From assembly GCA_910584665.1 (NCBI GenBank), contig CAJUBL010000088.1, positions 1 through 8,354 on the forward strand: DNA of 8,354 bases. The letters run 5' to 3'. This DNA comes from an uncultured Muribaculaceae bacterium (GTDB lineage Bacteria; Bacteroidota; Bacteroidia; Bacteroidales; Muribaculaceae). The notes below the pieces were generated by a model that saw only the letters and a list, made by a program, of their open reading frames with translations, was not told the DNA's origin and did not search any database. Position numbers and translations under genes: made by a program. Positions 7,746 to 8,354 of this stretch are shown here, in pieces. Within the stretch, counting starts at the first letter, position 1. Each line of letters begins with the position of its first letter.

Positions 7746-8354
7746 ATGAAATACTGTTCATTGTTTTTGGTGTCAGCCATATTTGCTCTGACTATGTGTG
7801 GCTGTGGAGATTCTGACCCTGAACCTGTCATACCCACCCCTCCGCCCGGTGGGGATGAAACTCCCGATAATATATATGAATGGGAATCATCTCGAACCAG
7901 ATTGCCCGATTATTCAGATATGGTCCTGTTCTATGGCGGCGGACGCCAGCGGTATATTGAAAACTGGGATAAAGACCGTTTGGAATCATATGTTACTTAC
8001 ACGGATGAAAACGGTAATGAGACATGGTTCTTCGACGCGTTCCTTTTTCTTGAGTTTGCCGATTATGGAGACGGTTCGGCAATGGTTACATATGCTACGG
8101 GATACAAAGATCCTGCAGGAACTGTACTTGGTTCGGCAACCAAGTATGACTGGGAAAGGCTTATCAACTATTATTTCCTGCGGGGGCACAATCTTTATGC
8201 GCTTGATGCCACAGTCGGAGATGCCTGCCGACGTATCGGTCAGCCCGGTTATAAACGCCGTGTCGTGATAACCGTTCCGGAGCCGATAGTCCATCAGGAC
8301 TGGTCAAATTCAGGTTCACCGACTGCCTACTGGGGACGTGTTGATGGAGAACAG
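7746..8354 (+). CDS. DUF4855-like surface lipoprotein, N-terminal part (partial)
   Basis: The frame is open from ATG 7746 to the right edge (203 codons), so the C-terminal part is missing. A lipoprotein signal covers about 1-20 (LTMCGC); C20, preceded by G, or C18 is the lipidation site. It is followed by GDSDPE, an acidic stretch of the surface-export type, then a proline-rich linker to about residue 40. The body reads DMVLFYGGG, a tyrosine/tryptophan-rich stretch, TWFFDAFLFLEFADYGDG, then a predicted strand RRVVITVPEPI and TAYWGRVDGE. This matches DUF4855 proteins as I remember them: a 'DMVLiYGGG', a 'FDgFLFLE' strand, a 'kVvitiPdPi' strand and a 'WG-dG' motif. DUF4855 is a family of unknown function, often encoded in Bacteroidota polysaccharide loci, and probably TIM-barrel in fold. 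The gene lies 75 bp after the phosphodiester glycosidase gene, so it may belong to the operon or have its own promoter. Its role, binding or hydrolysis, cannot be decided here. Confidence 0.8.
   Translation, partial: MKYCSLFLVSAIFALTMCGCGDSDPEPVIPTPPPGGDETPDNIYEWESSRTRLPDYSDMVLFYGGGRQRYIENWDKDRLESYVTYTDENGNETWFFDAFLFLEFADYGDGSAMVTYATGYKDPAGTVLGSATKYDWERLINYYFLRGHNLYALDATVGDACRRIGQPGYKRRVVITVPEPIVHQDWSNSGSPTAYWGRVDGEQ

Noticed and set aside
7798..8268. A closed 156-codon plus-strand frame near the right edge
   Set aside because: It is out of frame with the lipoprotein gene starting at 7746, which has a lipobox, an acidic export motif and DUF4855-like motifs and stays open to the edge. The 7798 frame has none of these.

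Overview
The window looks like part of a glycan-degradation locus (polysaccharide-utilisation type) from a gut-type Bacteroidales bacterium, possibly Muribaculaceae or Bacteroidaceae. The evidence is the set of secreted glycosidases, two lipoproteins with acidic residues directly after the lipobox cysteine (the Bacteroidota surface-export pattern), AT-rich gene leaders without Shine-Dalgarno sequences, and roughly balanced GC content. The genus is inference, and no SusC/SusD pair or regulator lies inside the window.

Six genes run head to tail on the + strand. In order they are: the last 46 codons of a GH2 enzyme (1-143); a GH20 beta-N-acetylhexosaminidase with a signal peptide (174-1778); an uncharacterised secreted TIM-barrel protein, probably a glycosidase (1780-3993); a second secreted TIM-barrel protein resembling DUF6259 proteins (4009-6048); a lipoprotein with two fibronectin-III-like domains and a phosphodiester glycosidase (NAGPA/DUF2233) domain (6066-7670); and the first 203 codons of a DUF4855-like lipoprotein (7746 to the right edge). 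Gaps between the first five genes are 1 to 30 bp, so they are very probably one operon. The only larger gap, 75 bp at 7671-7745, holds a perfect 36-bp palindrome.

The likely division of labour is as follows. The two lipoproteins probably sit on the cell surface and bind or open the glycan there. The GH20, the two TIM-barrel proteins and perhaps the GH2 enzyme finish the fragments in the periplasm. GH20 plus a GH2 enzyme of beta-mannosidase type would suit the core of an N-glycan, and the NAGPA domain points to a sugar-1-phosphodiester linkage, but the substrate cannot be fixed from sequence alone. The most novel material is the tandem pair of poorly characterised TIM-barrel proteins beside a phosphodiester glycosidase, and the palindrome ahead of the last gene.

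There are no RNA genes, insertion sequences, CRISPR arrays or frameshifted genes that I can see.
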